Shown: one piece after another, positions 34,165 to 45,092 of the stretch
Layout: the number at the start of each line of letters is the position of its first letter
How positions within the stretch are numbered: position 1 is the first letter of the stretch
NCBI RefSeq assembly: GCF_015711645.1
Contig: NZ_JABTEX010000002.1
Coordinates: forward strand, 1,178,001-1,242,000
Reading direction: 5' to 3'
Origin: Planomonospora sp. ID82291
Lineage (GTDB): Bacteria; Actinomycetota; Actinomycetes; Streptosporangiales; Streptosporangiaceae
Length of the DNA: 64,000 nucleotides
Translations under genes and position numbers: made by a program
Notes under the pieces: generated by a model
Told to the model about the DNA's origin: nothing
The model's input: the letters and a program-made list of their open reading frames with translations, nothing else
Databases searched by the model: none

Positions 34165-35811
34165 ATGACCAGCACCATCGGCACCGCCCAGACGCGCCAG
34201 GGACTCGGCGGCCGGCTCGCCGCGGTCGCCCGGATCGTGGAGCTGGGACCGGGCAGAGTCGACTCCAAGGTCCTCACGGAGGCGGGCCAGCTGCTGCTGC
34301 GCGCCGGCGACCGTCTCAAGCTCTCCCCCGACCACACGGTGGTCGCCCTCGCCGGAGGCACCGGCAGCGGAAAGTCGTCGCTGTTCAACGCCGTCTCCGG
34401 GCTGGAGCTGTCGCCCACCGGCGTGCGCCGGCCCACCACGGCGCGCACCCACGCGTGCGTCTGGGGGCTGGAGGGCGCCGGACCGCTGCTCGACTGGCTG
34501 CAGATCCAGTGGCGGCACCGCTTCGCGCGGGCCAGCGCCCTCGACAAGGGCGAGAGCGGGCTGCACGGCCTGGTCCTGCTCGACCTGCCCGACCACGACT
34601 CCATCCGGGCGCTCACCGACACCGAGGCCGACCGGCTGATCCAGGTCGCCGACCTCGTCGTCTGGGTGCTGGACCCGCAGAAGTACGCCGACGCGTCCAC
34701 CCACCGCCGCTACGTGACCGAGCTGGCCGGGCACGACGCGGTGACGGTCTTCGTGCTCAACCAGGTCGACCGGCTGAGCCCCGAGGACCTGGCCGAGTGC
34801 GTCGCCGACCTGGAGGGCCTGCTCCGCCGCGAGGGGATCGAGCACCCCGTCATCGTGACGACCTCCGCGACCATGGGCCGGGGCGTCGGCAACCTCAAGG
34901 CCGTGCTCTCCGACGCCGTGGTCCGGCGCCGGGCCGCGATCCAGCGGCTGGAGGCCGATCTCGACCGGCTGGTCCGGCGCCTGTCGGAGGCGATGCCCGC
35001 CGAGGGCGCTCCGTCCTCGCCGGCCGCCGTCGACGACGCGCGCCGGATCGGGCTGACCGACGCCCTCTGCGACGCGGTCGGCGTGCCGGCCGTCGGCGAG
35101 GCGATGGAGAACGTGTACGGCGTGCGGTCGATCGAATGGGTCGGCTGGCCGTACGCCCGCTGGATCGCGAAGCTCCGGCCCGATCCGCTCGACAGCCTGC
35201 GCCTGGGCGACCTGCGGGACGAGATCCGGGGCCTGAGCGGGGGTGCGGTGAGCGCACAGCCCGCGGAGGTGGACAACGCGGTCCAGGCCCTGTCGGACGG
35301 TCTGACCACGGGCATGCACGAGGCCTGGCGGAACGCGGTCCGGGACGCCGCGCGCTCTCGTTCGGCGCAGTTGCCGAAGGTGCTGTCGGAGGAGCTGACG
35401 GAGATCGCGCCCCGTCTCGACCGGGTGCCCGCCTGGTGGCGGGTCCTGCTCGCCTGGCAGTACACGCTGGTCCTGCTCTTCGTCGCGGGCCTCGCCTGGG
35501 CCGGTACGGCGCTGGCCTACGGGGTCTTCGAGGCGGGGGAGATCCCGGAGGGACTGGCGTTCTTCGGTGACGCCGCCGCGCTGCCGTGGGTCGTCCTGAT
35601 GCTGCTCTCCGTTCTCGGGCTGGGCCTGCTCACGGCCGTGGCCAGCCGGAATCTCGTGGTGCTGGGCGCCGCGGGCGAGCGGGAGAGGCTGGAGCGGGAG
35701 ATGCGCCGCAGGGTCGCGGCGCTGGCCGAGAGCATGGTGATCGAGCCGGTGGAGCGCGAACTGGCCCGGTACAACGAGTTCTACGCGGCCCTGCGCACCG
35801 TACGCGGCTGA
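34165..35811 (+). CDS. dynB: Membrane-anchored dynamin-like GTPase, DynB type
   Basis: The 548-residue GTPase has P-loop ALAGGTGSGKSSLFNAV, switch region TGVRRPTTARTH, G3 LLDLPDHDSI and G4 FVLNQVDRL. Helical stalk regions follow, then two membrane segments near the C-terminus (YTLVLLFVAGLAWAGTALAY and WVVLMLLSVLGLGLLTAVAS). Paired with the preceding GTPase, this matches the DynA/DynB arrangement, in which the membrane-bound partner recruits the complex to septa. A 145-bp gap separates the two genes. It is also close to proteins named YfjP-family GTPase in databases. Confidence 0.78.
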   Translation: MTSTIGTAQTRQGLGGRLAAVARIVELGPGRVDSKVLTEAGQLLLRAGDRLKLSPDHTVVALAGGTGSGKSSLFNAVSGLELSPTGVRRPTTARTHACVWGLEGAGPLLDWLQIQWRHRFARASALDKGESGLHGLVLLDLPDHDSIRALTDTEADRLIQVADLVVWVLDPQKYADASTHRRYVTELAGHDAVTVFVLNQVDRLSPEDLAECVADLEGLLRREGIEHPVIVTTSATMGRGVGNLKAVLSDAVVRRRAAIQRLEADLDRLVRRLSEAMPAEGAPSSPAAVDDARRIGLTDALCDAVGVPAVGEAMENVYGVRSIEWVGWPYARWIAKLRPDPLDSLRLGDLRDEIRGLSGGAVSAQPAEVDNAVQALSDGLTTGMHEAWRNAVRDAARSRSAQLPKVLSEELTEIAPRLDRVPAWWRVLLAWQYTLVLLFVAGLAWAGTALAYGVFEAGEIPEGLAFFGDAAALPWVVLMLLSVLGLGLLTAVASRNLVVLGAAGERERLEREMRRRVAALAESMVIEPVERELARYNEFYAALRTVRG

Positions 35812-35951
35812 TCACCGCCGGTCGTCCACAGCCCCGGCGGTTCCGAGCCCGGTCGTCCACAGGACGTTCGAGGGCGGCTCGCGGCCCCGGGGGCGCAGGC
35901 CATCGTGTCTTCCATGCCGCGGGCAGTCCGCCGGCTCTCATGGGAGGCACG

Positions 35952-36737
35952 ATGAACGACATCCACGTCACGCTCACCGGCAACGTCGCGGCCCCGCCGC
36001 GTCAGCACACCTTCCCGGACGGATCGCGGGTCACCTCGCTCAAGGTGGCCTCGACGAACCGTTACTTCGACAGGGAGAACCAGCAGTGGCGCAACGGTGA
36101 GACGACCTATTTCGGGGTCCGGTGCTTCCGGGGGCTGGCCGACAACGTCGCCCAGTCGGTCCAGGTGGGCCAGCCGATCGTCGTCCACGGGCGGTTGCGC
36201 ATCCGGGAGTTCGTCCACGAGGGGGAGCGCCGCTTCATGGCGGAGGTCGAGGCCGGCTCCCTCGGACACGACCTCCGCTGGGGCTTGGGGAGCTTCAGCA
36301 AGCCGCAGCGAGGTGGGACGGCCCCGTCCCTGGGCGCGGAGGAGCGCAGCGAGCTCGACCGCGGGACCCACGACTGGGCCCTGGGCGGAGCGGTCTCGCC
36401 GGAGGGGAACGGGACCCCGGGGGAGGAGTCCGCGCGGGCGTCCTCGCGGAGGGAACCGCGACAGGCCGTGGAGGGGGTGGGCGGGGAGACGGCGGCCGGG
36501 CCCGCCTGGGAGGCCGCGGCCCGTTCCGTCGGGGAGACGGCGGCCGGGACGACCGGGCCGGTCGAGCTCACCGGGTCGGTCGAGCTCACCGGGTCGGTCG
36601 AGCCCACCGGGGGCGGCGGAGTGGGCGGTCCGGAGCCGGACGGAGCCGTGGGCGGGGAGGACGCGGGCGGCGGAGAGCCCGTCCCGGAGACGAGGAGCGG
36701 CAGGCTGCGGCGTGTCGGAGCGCGGATGGCGGCCTGA
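35952..36737 (+). CDS. ssb: Single-stranded DNA-binding protein, SsbB type
   Basis: The 261-residue protein has an N-terminal OB-fold SSB domain (MNDIHVTLTGNVAAPPRQHT, then TYFGVRCFRGLADNVAQSVQ and VVHGRLRIREF) and a long disordered tail. It lacks the acidic DDDIPF-type C-terminus of replicative SSB, as in the second SSB of actinobacteria (SsbB, M. tuberculosis SSBb). SsbB of Streptomyces coelicolor is implicated in chromosome segregation during sporulation, which fits its place after the dynamin pair. The ATG at 35952 follows GGGAGG. The tail has an 18-bp repeat. Confidence 0.88.
   Translation: MNDIHVTLTGNVAAPPRQHTFPDGSRVTSLKVASTNRYFDRENQQWRNGETTYFGVRCFRGLADNVAQSVQVGQPIVVHGRLRIREFVHEGERRFMAEVEAGSLGHDLRWGLGSFSKPQRGGTAPSLGAEERSELDRGTHDWALGGAVSPEGNGTPGEESARASSRREPRQAVEGVGGETAAGPAWEAAARSVGETAAGTTGPVELTGSVELTGSVEPTGGGGVGGPEPDGAVGGEDAGGGEPVPETRSGRLRRVGARMAA
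36561..36611 (+). repeat. 18-bp in-frame repeat in the SSB tail
   Basis: Two identical units of GTCGAGCTCACCGGGTCG and a third partial, diverged unit encode VELTGS repeats in the disordered C-terminal tail. Frame is preserved. Confidence 0.85.
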
Positions 36738-37175
36738 GAGCGTTCCGCCGGGCCGCGGGGTCTTCCCGGTTCCGGACCGGGAAGTCCTCCCGGTGCCCTG
36801 GGCGCACGTCGACGGCAGAGGAGGCGGAGCGGAGGCCCCTGGAAGGGCGGGCGGAGGGGGCGGGGCGGAGGGGGCATCGGCCGGGCGCGGTCGGTGCCTC
36901 GCCCTGCGGGTACGGATCACTGGGATCACTGGGATCACTGGTGGGAAACGGCTGATGGTCGGGTTCGTCTCAGACGCCGAGGCACCTGTTCAGGTCCAGG
37001 TCACGCCCCGCAGCATGGCTGCTCCTTTCCCACACGTTCCGGTCGCGGAGAGAGCGATGTCCATCGCAAGCCACCCGATATGTCGGCTCACTCCGCCCAA
37101 GGTAGCGGTTCCCGTCGCGCGGCGCACACTCCGCAACTATTGTGTTACACATCGTTAGCCAAAGAGGGGGACTGC
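36738..37175. other. 438-bp intergenic region before the diguanylate cyclase
   Basis: No conventional gene is seen. GGGATCACT-type microrepeats occur near 36916-36942. On the minus strand a strong ribosome binding site, AAAGGAG (37022-37028), precedes an ATG at 37016 opening an 8-codon frame ending at 36990. On the plus strand, TATTGT (37138-37143) could be a -10 element for the cyclase gene. I do not recognise a cyclic-dinucleotide riboswitch. Confidence 0.5.
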
Positions 37176-38477
37176 ATGGTGGCGCCCAGTCATACCTCGG
37201 TCAAGCCACGTGACGGCGTGACGACCTTGGCCGGGCGGTGGCCTCTGCTGGGGCAGCGCCGCGCGCTGGTCGTCTACCTCTGCGGGGTCGTGGCCCTGGC
37301 TCTGGCCGCGATCGCATTCTCCGCCACGACCAGCGTGCTCCGCTGGTCCGACACGCTGACCTTCGCCGCGCTGATGGCGTGCGGAGCGGTCTGCATCGAG
37401 GCGACCCGCAGGCTCGGGATGCCCGCCGGGGTCGCCCGCGACCTGCTCTCCGCCTGGTGGCTGCCCGTCGCGATGCTCCTGCCTCCGGTCTACGCGCTCG
37501 TCGCGCCGATCCCGCTCCAGATCCTGCTGCAGAAACGGGTGCGTGAGACGGTCGTCTACCGGAGGGTGTTCAGCTCGGCGGCGATCGGGTTGTCCGGGTG
37601 CGCGGCCTCGGTGCTGTTCCACGCGGCCGTCGGCGACCCGTCCGCGCTGAGCACGGGCCGCGGGTGGCCGATCCTCGTCGCGATCGCCTGCGCCGTCCTG
37701 TTCACGGTGCTCAACACCGGGCTGATCGCCGTGGCCGCGCACACCGCGAACCCCGACAGCCGCTGGCGCGAGGTGCTGTGGGACCGGGAGAGCCTGACGC
37801 TGGACGCCGTCGAGCTCTGTCTCGGCGTGATCGTGGCCATCACCTGCGGGATCAACCTGACGCTGTTGGTGCTGGCGCTGCCGCCGGTGGTGCTGCTGCA
37901 GCGGAGCCTGCTGCACGCCCAGCTCCAGGCCGCGGCCCGCACCGACGCGAAGACCGGCCTGCTCAACGCCGCCGCCTGGCAGCGCGAGGCGGACACCGAG
38001 ATCGTCAGGGCCAGGCGGACCGGAGACCCCCTGGCCGTGCTGATCATCGACATCGACCACTTCAAGCGGGTCAACGACAGCTACGGCCACCTGATCGGGG
38101 ACCAGGTCCTGGTCGGGGTGGCCACGACGCTCCGCAGCCAGCTCCGCGAGTACGACGTCGTGGGCCGGTTCGGCGGGGAGGAGTTCGTCGTCCTGCTGCC
38201 CGGAGCCGACACGACCGAGGCGCGGCGGGTGGCCGAGCGGCTGCGATCGCGCATCGGACGGATGGCGGTCCCGGTCGAGGGAAGCATGATCAGCGTGACG
38301 ATCTCGGCCGGCGTCGCGGTCATGAGCGTGCACGGCAACGACTTGATCGAACTGCTCGCGGTGGCCGATCTGGCCCTCTACCACGCCAAGGAGCTCGGCC
38401 GGGACCGGATCCACCTGCCGACCACGTCCTCCGCGCCGCCCGGGCCGCCGCCCGGCCCGCAGGACGCCCCTAGCTGA
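37176..38477 (+). CDS. Membrane diguanylate cyclase (GGEEF)
   Basis: The 433-residue protein has about six to eight membrane helices in its first 240 residues and a C-terminal GGDEF domain: TDAKTGLLNAAAWQREADTE, IIDIDHFKRVNDSYGH and the active site RFGGEEFVVLLPG. An RxxD (REYD) five residues before GGEEF is a product-inhibition I-site. It should make c-di-GMP, which in Streptomyces controls the vegetative-to-sporulation switch through BldD. The ATG at 37176 follows AGAGGGGG. Residues needed for catalysis are intact. Confidence 0.92.
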   Translation: MVAPSHTSVKPRDGVTTLAGRWPLLGQRRALVVYLCGVVALALAAIAFSATTSVLRWSDTLTFAALMACGAVCIEATRRLGMPAGVARDLLSAWWLPVAMLLPPVYALVAPIPLQILLQKRVRETVVYRRVFSSAAIGLSGCAASVLFHAAVGDPSALSTGRGWPILVAIACAVLFTVLNTGLIAVAAHTANPDSRWREVLWDRESLTLDAVELCLGVIVAITCGINLTLLVLALPPVVLLQRSLLHAQLQAAARTDAKTGLLNAAAWQREADTEIVRARRTGDPLAVLIIDIDHFKRVNDSYGHLIGDQVLVGVATTLRSQLREYDVVGRFGGEEFVVLLPGADTTEARRVAERLRSRIGRMAVPVEGSMISVTISAGVAVMSVHGNDLIELLAVADLALYHAKELGRDRIHLPTTSSAPPGPPPGPQDAPS

Positions 38478-38503
38478 GCCCCGCAGGGCCTAAGCTAGAA
38501 GGC

Positions 38504-40168
<1,665 letters not shown>

Positions 40169-40236
40169 TCCGGCCGTAGCGGTCCCCGCCACCCCGCCGC
40201 CCGGCGGAGGCGACGGGGACCGCTACGGTTCTCGGT

Positions 40237-40698
40237 GTGCTCGAACCCACCACGAACGACACGGGCCGCGCCCGCCGGCACGTCTTCCCCCGGGCCGTCC
40301 GGTTCGCCGACATCGACGCGCTGGGCCACGTCAACAACGTGCGGTTCCTCGACTACCTGGAGGACGCCCGCCTCGGCCTGTTCCACGTCGACCCCCACCG
40401 GGAGGGCATCGCTCCGTTCCAGGGGCTCGTCGTGGCCCGGCATGAGATCGACTACCGGCGGCCCCTCACCTTCCGGCCCGACCCGGTCCGGGTGGAGACC
40501 TGGGTGACCGAGATCCGCCCGGTGCGCTTCACCCTCGCCTACGAGATCCGCGACGACGACGAGGTCTTCGTCCGGGCCCGTTCGATCCTGGTCGCCTACG
40601 ACGTGGCCGGGGCCGCCCCCCGCCGGCTGAACCGGGATGAGATCGCCTATCTCAACAGGTTCGCCGCCGAAGGTCCGCCGGAAGCCGCAACCGGATGA
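40237..40698 (+). CDS. Acyl-CoA thioesterase (4HBT hotdog fold)
   Basis: The 153-residue protein is a YbgC/4-hydroxybenzoyl-CoA thioesterase-like hotdog enzyme. The active-site segment FADIDALGHVNNVRFLDYLE contains the catalytic Asp of this group, and the second strand set is VVARHEIDYRRPLTFRPDPV. It would hydrolyse an acyl-CoA in the cytosol; chain preference is unknown. It follows ettA, as its counterpart does near ettA in mycobacteria. The GTG at 40237 was used as start. Confidence 0.88.
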   Translation: MLEPTTNDTGRARRHVFPRAVRFADIDALGHVNNVRFLDYLEDARLGLFHVDPHREGIAPFQGLVVARHEIDYRRPLTFRPDPVRVETWVTEIRPVRFTLAYEIRDDDEVFVRARSILVAYDVAGAAPRRLNRDEIAYLNRFAAEGPPEAATG

Positions 40699-40731
40699 TC
40701 GAATGACATCTCCGAAACGACGGGAACGGCC

Positions 40732-41565
40732 ATGATGGAGGACATGACGGAGAACACTCCCGCCTCCGAGTGGGGCGTCGAACACCTCGACCTGACCTCC
40801 TACCTCCGCCGGATCGGCCACCGGGGCCCGCTCGACCCCACCGCGGAGACGCTGCGCACCCTGCACCGCGCCCACGTGACGGCGATCCCGTTCGAGAACC
40901 TCGACGTGATCCTGGGCAGGGGGGTCCGGCTCGACGTCGCCAGCCTCCAGGGCAAACTGGTGAACTCCCGGCGCGGCGGCTACTGCTACGAGCAGAACCT
41001 GCTCTTCGCCGCCGTGCTGGAGCGGCTCGGCTACCCGGTGACCCGGCTGCTGGCCAGGGTCAGGATGGGCGAGGACCGGCGGAGGCCGCGCTCGCACGCC
41101 ATGCTCCTGGTCGAGGCCGACGGCGTGACCCACCTGGCCGACGTGGGATTCGGTGGAGACGGGCTGCTGGAGCCGGTGCCGCTCGCCGACGGCGCGCTCT
41201 CCTCGGTGGACGGCTGGAGCTGGCGGCTCGGCAGGGACGGCGACGAGTGGGTGCTGCACGGCCTGCGCCCGGACGGCTGGATCGGGCTGTACTCCTTCCG
41301 CGTCGAGACGCACTACCCGGCGGACTTCGAGGTGGCCAACCACTTCACCTCCACCGTCCCCACCTCGCCGTTCGTCAGGCACCCGATCATCCAGCAGACG
41401 GCGGCCGGCGTCCGCCGCCGGCTGCAGGGCCTCGACCTCGACGGGGAGCGGCTGGAGCCGGGGAAGCTGCATGCCGTACTGGAGGAGGTCTTCGGCATCG
41501 GCCTGGAGAGCGGTGAGGCGGAGCGCCTGGCCGAGCGGGCCCTGGCCGTTCAGGACGCGGAGTAG
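40732..41565 (+). CDS. nat: Arylamine N-acetyltransferase
   Basis: The 277-residue enzyme transfers acetyl from acetyl-CoA to arylamines, hydrazines or related substrates. The Cys-His-Asp triad is visible: Cys in SRRGGYCYEQNLLF (about residue 85), His in RPRSHAMLLVEA and Asp in HLADVGFGGDGLLEP. FENLDVILGRGVRLD and the C-terminal part match NAT proteins. Several in-frame ATG codons (40732, 40735, 40744) compete as start. It sits 33 bp after the thioesterase gene. Confidence 0.92.
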   Translation: MMEDMTENTPASEWGVEHLDLTSYLRRIGHRGPLDPTAETLRTLHRAHVTAIPFENLDVILGRGVRLDVASLQGKLVNSRRGGYCYEQNLLFAAVLERLGYPVTRLLARVRMGEDRRRPRSHAMLLVEADGVTHLADVGFGGDGLLEPVPLADGALSSVDGWSWRLGRDGDEWVLHGLRPDGWIGLYSFRVETHYPADFEVANHFTSTVPTSPFVRHPIIQQTAAGVRRRLQGLDLDGERLEPGKLHAVLEEVFGIGLESGEAERLAERALAVQDAE

Positions 41566-41621
41566 GCCGTCCGGGGACGGGACGCCGGAAAGGGAGCCCT
41601 GCCCCCGGACGGAGCGCCTGC

Positions 41622-43151
41622 CTACGGGGTGTGCAGCCAGGCCGCCGTGTCCGGGAGCAGCAGGTGGCCCTCCACCGGGGCGCTGCCGATCAGGACCCGG
41701 TCGTGCGGCGGGAGCGGCACGGGCTCGGAACCGCAGTTGACGACGCACGTCAGCGGGCCGCGGGCGAAGAAGAGCGCGTCCTCGGGGGAGTCCATCCAGG
41801 TGACGAGGTCGGGGAGCGCGCCGCGCAGCGACCGCCGGGCCCGCAGCGCCTGCCGGTAGAAGGCGAGCGTCGACCCGGGGTCGTTCGCCTGGCGCTCGGC
41901 CGTCAGCGCGGCCCACTCCGCCGGCTGGGGGAGCCACGGCGCCACGCCCTCGGGAGAGAAGCCGTACGGCGCGGCGACACCGGACCACGGGAGGGGGACG
42001 CGGCAGCCGTCCCGGCCGGGCAGCGTGCCCTCCGAGCGGATGAAGATGGGGTCCTGCCGGGCCTCCGGAGGAAGGTCCGTCACCTCCGGGAGGCCGAGTT
42101 CCTCTCCCTGGTAGAGATACGCCGACCCGGGCAGCGCGAGCATGGCCAGCAGCGCCGCCCGGCCCCGGGCGAGCCCGGTGGTCGAGGCGGGCAGCCCTTC
42201 GCCGTAGCGGGTGACGTGGCGGACCACGTCGTGGTTGGAGAGCACCCAGGTGTGGGCCTCCCCCGTGGCCAGGGTGTCGTCGATGACCTTGCGGAACGCC
42301 GTGGCCGACCAGGGCGCCTGCAGCCAGGCGAAGTTGAAGCTCTGGTGCAGCTCGTCCGGGCGGACGTAGAGCGCGAGGTCCTCGGCGGAGTCGGTCCACA
42401 CCTCCCCGACGGCCATCCGCTCGCCGTCGTAGGAGTCGAGCACCTTGCGCCACTCCCGGTAGACGCCGTGGACCTCCGGGCGGCTCCAGATGGGCGACTC
42501 GGCCGTGAACGCCTGGCCCTCGGGCGGGGTGTCGGGCAGTCCCTCGGCCTTGTACAGGCCCATCGCCACGTCGATCCTGAACCCGTCCACGCCCCGGTCG
42601 AGCCAGAAGCGCAGCACGTCGAGGAACTCGGCGTGCACCTCGGGGTTGCGCCAGTCGAAGTCCGGCTGGGAGGAGTCGAACAGGTGGAGGTACCACTGCC
42701 CGTCGGGGAGCCGGGTCCAGGCCGGGCCGCTGAAGGTCGACTGCCAGTTGTTGGGCGGCCGTTCCCCGCCGTCCCGGAAGATGTAGCGGTCGCGGCCCTC
42801 GCCCCGCAGCGCCGCCTGGAACCACGGGTGTTGCGCGGAGCTGTGGTTGGGCACGATGTCCACGAGCACCCGCAGACCGAGCCGGTGGGCCTCGGCCACC
42901 ATCGCGTCGAAGTCGTCCAGGGTGCCGAACAGCGGGTCCACGTCCCTGTGGTCGGCCACGTCGTAGCCGCCGTCGGCCATGGGGGAGCGGTAGAAGGGGG
43001 TCAGCCAGATCGCGTCCACGCCGAGCTCGGCGAGGTACGGCAGGCGCTGCCGGACACCGGCCAGGTCGCCGACGCCGTCTCCCGAGGCGTCGGCGAAACT
43101 GCGAACGTAGATCTCATAGACGACGGCATCACGCCACCAGGGGATTTCCAT
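41622..43151 (-). CDS. aglA: Alpha-glucosidase (GH13)
   Basis: The 509-residue protein is a GH13 alpha-glucosidase/oligo-1,6-glucosidase. It begins WWRDAVVYEIYVRSFADASG, then has DIVPNHSS, GFRIDVAMGLYK with the nucleophile Asp, VGEVW with the acid/base Glu, and WVLSNHDVVRH with the third Asp. It would release glucose from alpha-glucosides such as maltose or isomaltose in the cytosol; no signal peptide is present. glbO is directly upstream on the same strand, 29 bp away, matching the glbO-aglA pairing in mycobacteria. Confidence 0.93.
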   Translation of the reverse strand: MEIPWWRDAVVYEIYVRSFADASGDGVGDLAGVRQRLPYLAELGVDAIWLTPFYRSPMADGGYDVADHRDVDPLFGTLDDFDAMVAEAHRLGLRVLVDIVPNHSSAQHPWFQAALRGEGRDRYIFRDGGERPPNNWQSTFSGPAWTRLPDGQWYLHLFDSSQPDFDWRNPEVHAEFLDVLRFWLDRGVDGFRIDVAMGLYKAEGLPDTPPEGQAFTAESPIWSRPEVHGVYREWRKVLDSYDGERMAVGEVWTDSAEDLALYVRPDELHQSFNFAWLQAPWSATAFRKVIDDTLATGEAHTWVLSNHDVVRHVTRYGEGLPASTTGLARGRAALLAMLALPGSAYLYQGEELGLPEVTDLPPEARQDPIFIRSEGTLPGRDGCRVPLPWSGVAAPYGFSPEGVAPWLPQPAEWAALTAERQANDPGSTLAFYRQALRARRSLRGALPDLVTWMDSPEDALFFARGPLTCVVNCGSEPVPLPPHDRVLIGSAPVEGHLLLPDTAAWLHTP

Positions 43152-43180
43152 GTGTGGGGGTTGCCCCGGCCCGGCGGCCT

Positions 43181-43579
43181 TTATGCGTCGGGGGCGTTGA
43201 CCATGCTGTGCGCCGCGTAGACGAGGTAGTCCCACAGGCGCTTCTCCAGCTCCTCGGGGAGCTCCAGGGAGAGCACGGCGTCGTGCATGTGCCGCAGCCA
43301 CGCGTCCCGCTCGGCGCCGCCGATCACGAACGGGTTGTGCCGCATCCTCAGCCGGGGGTGGCCGCGCCGCTCGCTGTAGGTGCCCGGACCGCCCCAGTAC
43401 TGCATCAGGAACAGGCTCAGGCGCTCCTCGGCCCCCGCCAGGTCCTCCGCGGGGTACATCGGCCACAGCAGGGGGTCGTCCACGACCCCCTCGTAGAAGC
43501 GGCGGACGAGGCGGCGGAAGGTCTCCTCACCGCCGACGGCGTCGTAGAACGACTGGGATTCCTCGGTGGTACCTGACAC
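43181..43579 (-). CDS. glbO: Truncated hemoglobin, group II (GlbO)
   Basis: The 132-residue globin has the 2-over-2 fold signatures [20 protein letters not shown], with the B10 Tyr, [20 protein letters not shown] and [19 protein letters not shown], with the proximal His, then RDAWLRHM with the group-II Trp. GlbO proteins bind oxygen tightly and are linked to protection from nitric oxide or redox stress at the membrane. It probably shares a transcript with the alpha-glucosidase gene. The ATG at 43579 suits the family length. Confidence 0.95.
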   Translation of the reverse strand: MSGTTEESQSFYDAVGGEETFRRLVRRFYEGVVDDPLLWPMYPAEDLAGAEERLSLFLMQYWGGPGTYSERRGHPRLRMRHNPFVIGGAERDAWLRHMHDAVLSLELPEELEKRLWDYLVYAAHSMVNAPDA

Positions 43580-43655
43580 GGTTTCAGCCTAAGGGGTCCG
43601 GGCCCGGGCGCGGTCCGTCCCGGGCGCCGCCGGGAGGCGCCCGCGCCCGCCGCCG

Positions 43656-44771
43656 TCAGCCGGCGATCGTGATGGAGGCCCGGTCCAGGGCCGCCTTCAC
43701 CCGCAGCCGGATCTCCCGGGCGACCTCCGCCTGCCGGGACGGGATCGTCTTGACGCTGATCCGGAAGACCACGGCGGTGTCGGAGATCTGCTCGATCCCC
43801 CAGACCTGCGGCTCCTCGACGATGACGGAGTCGCGGAAGGCGGGGTCGTTCCACATCTCCCCGGTCACCTGGGTGAGGAGCTCGCGGACGGCGGGGATCT
43901 CGGCGCTGTAGGCGACCGGGACGTCCACGGTCGCGCGGGACCAGCCCTGGGACTCGTTGCCGACCCGGGTGATGGTGCCGTTGCGGACGTACCAGACACG
44001 GCCGTCGGCGTCGCGCAGGCGGGTGATGCGCAGGGTGACGGCCTCGACGGTGCCGGTGGTGGAGGCGCCGACGGCGGCGCCCACGTCGATCACGTCGCCC
44101 ACGCCGTACTGGTCCTCCAGGAGCATGAACATGCCCGCGATGAAGTCCTTGACGAGCTCCTGGGCGCCGAAGCCCAGGGCCACGCCGATGATGCCGACGC
44201 TGGTCAGCAGGGGGGCGATCGGGACGGAGAGCCGCTCCAGGACGGTCAGGAACGCGGTGCCGATGATGACGATCGAGGAGACCGAGCGCAGCACCGAGCC
44301 GATGGTCTCCGAGCGCTGCCTGCGCCGTTCGGCGGCGACCGCGTCGAGGCCTTCCGGCTGCACCGTCTGCCGTCCCCGCAGCCGTCCGGCGAGCGAGGCG
44401 TTGCCCGAGGAGGCGCGCCGTACCACCCGGGTGATCAGGCGGTGGGCGACGTTCCGCAGGACGAAGGCGACCACCAGGATGAGCACGATGGAGATCAGGC
44501 CCGCGATCACCGGAGCCCAGGTCGCGGGCAGGACGGAGTACACGATGTCGCAGAGTACGTCACTTTCGACGCCGCTCTTGCACGCGTTGCTCAGTCCCTG
44601 GGTCATCTGGAGCGGGAGGTCCAGGACCGAGGTGGGTGTCGATGAGGGGACCGGGGTCGGAGACGGGGCCAGGGAAGGACTGGGGGAAGGACTGGGGGAC
44701 AGCAGGAACACGGAGAGGATCCCTCCCGGATCGGGTCGGTCGGCAATGGGGAAGTCATCGACGTTCTCCAT
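43656..44771 (-). CDS. MscS-type mechanosensitive ion channel
   Basis: The 371-residue protein has a Pro/Ser-rich N-terminal stretch, membrane helices (APVIAGLISIVLILVVAFVL; SIVIIGTAFLTVL) and the pore-lining MscS helix with VGIIGVALGFGAQELVKDFI. The beta domain (VGDVIDVGAAVGASTTGTVE) and the cytoplasmic vestibule follow. It would open under membrane tension to release osmolytes. The ATG at 44771 was chosen; the frame is open further upstream but runs through hairpin-rich DNA. It reads the same way as glbO. Confidence 0.9.
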   Translation of the reverse strand: MENVDDFPIADRPDPGGILSVFLLSPSPSPSPSLAPSPTPVPSSTPTSVLDLPLQMTQGLSNACKSGVESDVLCDIVYSVLPATWAPVIAGLISIVLILVVAFVLRNVAHRLITRVVRRASSGNASLAGRLRGRQTVQPEGLDAVAAERRRQRSETIGSVLRSVSSIVIIGTAFLTVLERLSVPIAPLLTSVGIIGVALGFGAQELVKDFIAGMFMLLEDQYGVGDVIDVGAAVGASTTGTVEAVTLRITRLRDADGRVWYVRNGTITRVGNESQGWSRATVDVPVAYSAEIPAVRELLTQVTGEMWNDPAFRDSVIVEEPQVWGIEQISDTAVVFRISVKTIPSRQAEVAREIRLRVKAALDRASITIAG

Positions 44772-45092
44772 ATTGCCGACAGAACCGGCCGCCGTCACAT
44801 CACGCCGGGGAAGACGGGGGCGCCCGGTCCGGGGCCGCGGGGGGCGGATCCGGACGCTCCGGTGGCGTACGGCACGGACGGGGCGCGCACCCGGAAGCGC
44901 GCCCCGCACCGCTGTGCGGGAGGGATCTCCCCGATCACCGTCCGGGGCCCGGACGGTGGCTCTGTGTTCCGAAGCCGGCGGGGTGCCCAGCGTCCGAGGA
45001 CGCTCCGCACCGGTCACCCCGCCGGCCCGGCCGGGCCGCGGTGGGCGCGGTGGACCGGTACGGCTGCGCTCCGTGCCGGTCCACCGCCGTGG
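44772..45092. other. Hairpin-rich intergenic region
   Basis: No gene is seen. It contains GCGCGC-armed and CACCGTCCGGG-type inverted repeats (44936-44958) and, at its right end, the strong terminator-like hairpin at 45047-45087. It includes the upstream region of the MscS gene. Confidence 0.5.
45047..45087 (-). terminator. Terminator hairpin of the small minus-strand gene
   Basis: A 17-bp stem with a single mismatch (arms 45047-45063 and 45071-45087, core GCGGTGGACCGG) and a 7-nt loop begins 6 bp after the stop codon of the 94-residue protein gene. Confidence 0.75.

Noticed and set aside
36738-37175. Possible c-di-GMP or c-di-AMP riboswitch before the diguanylate cyclase
   Set aside because: No GEMM- or ydaO-like core motif could be recognised by eye.
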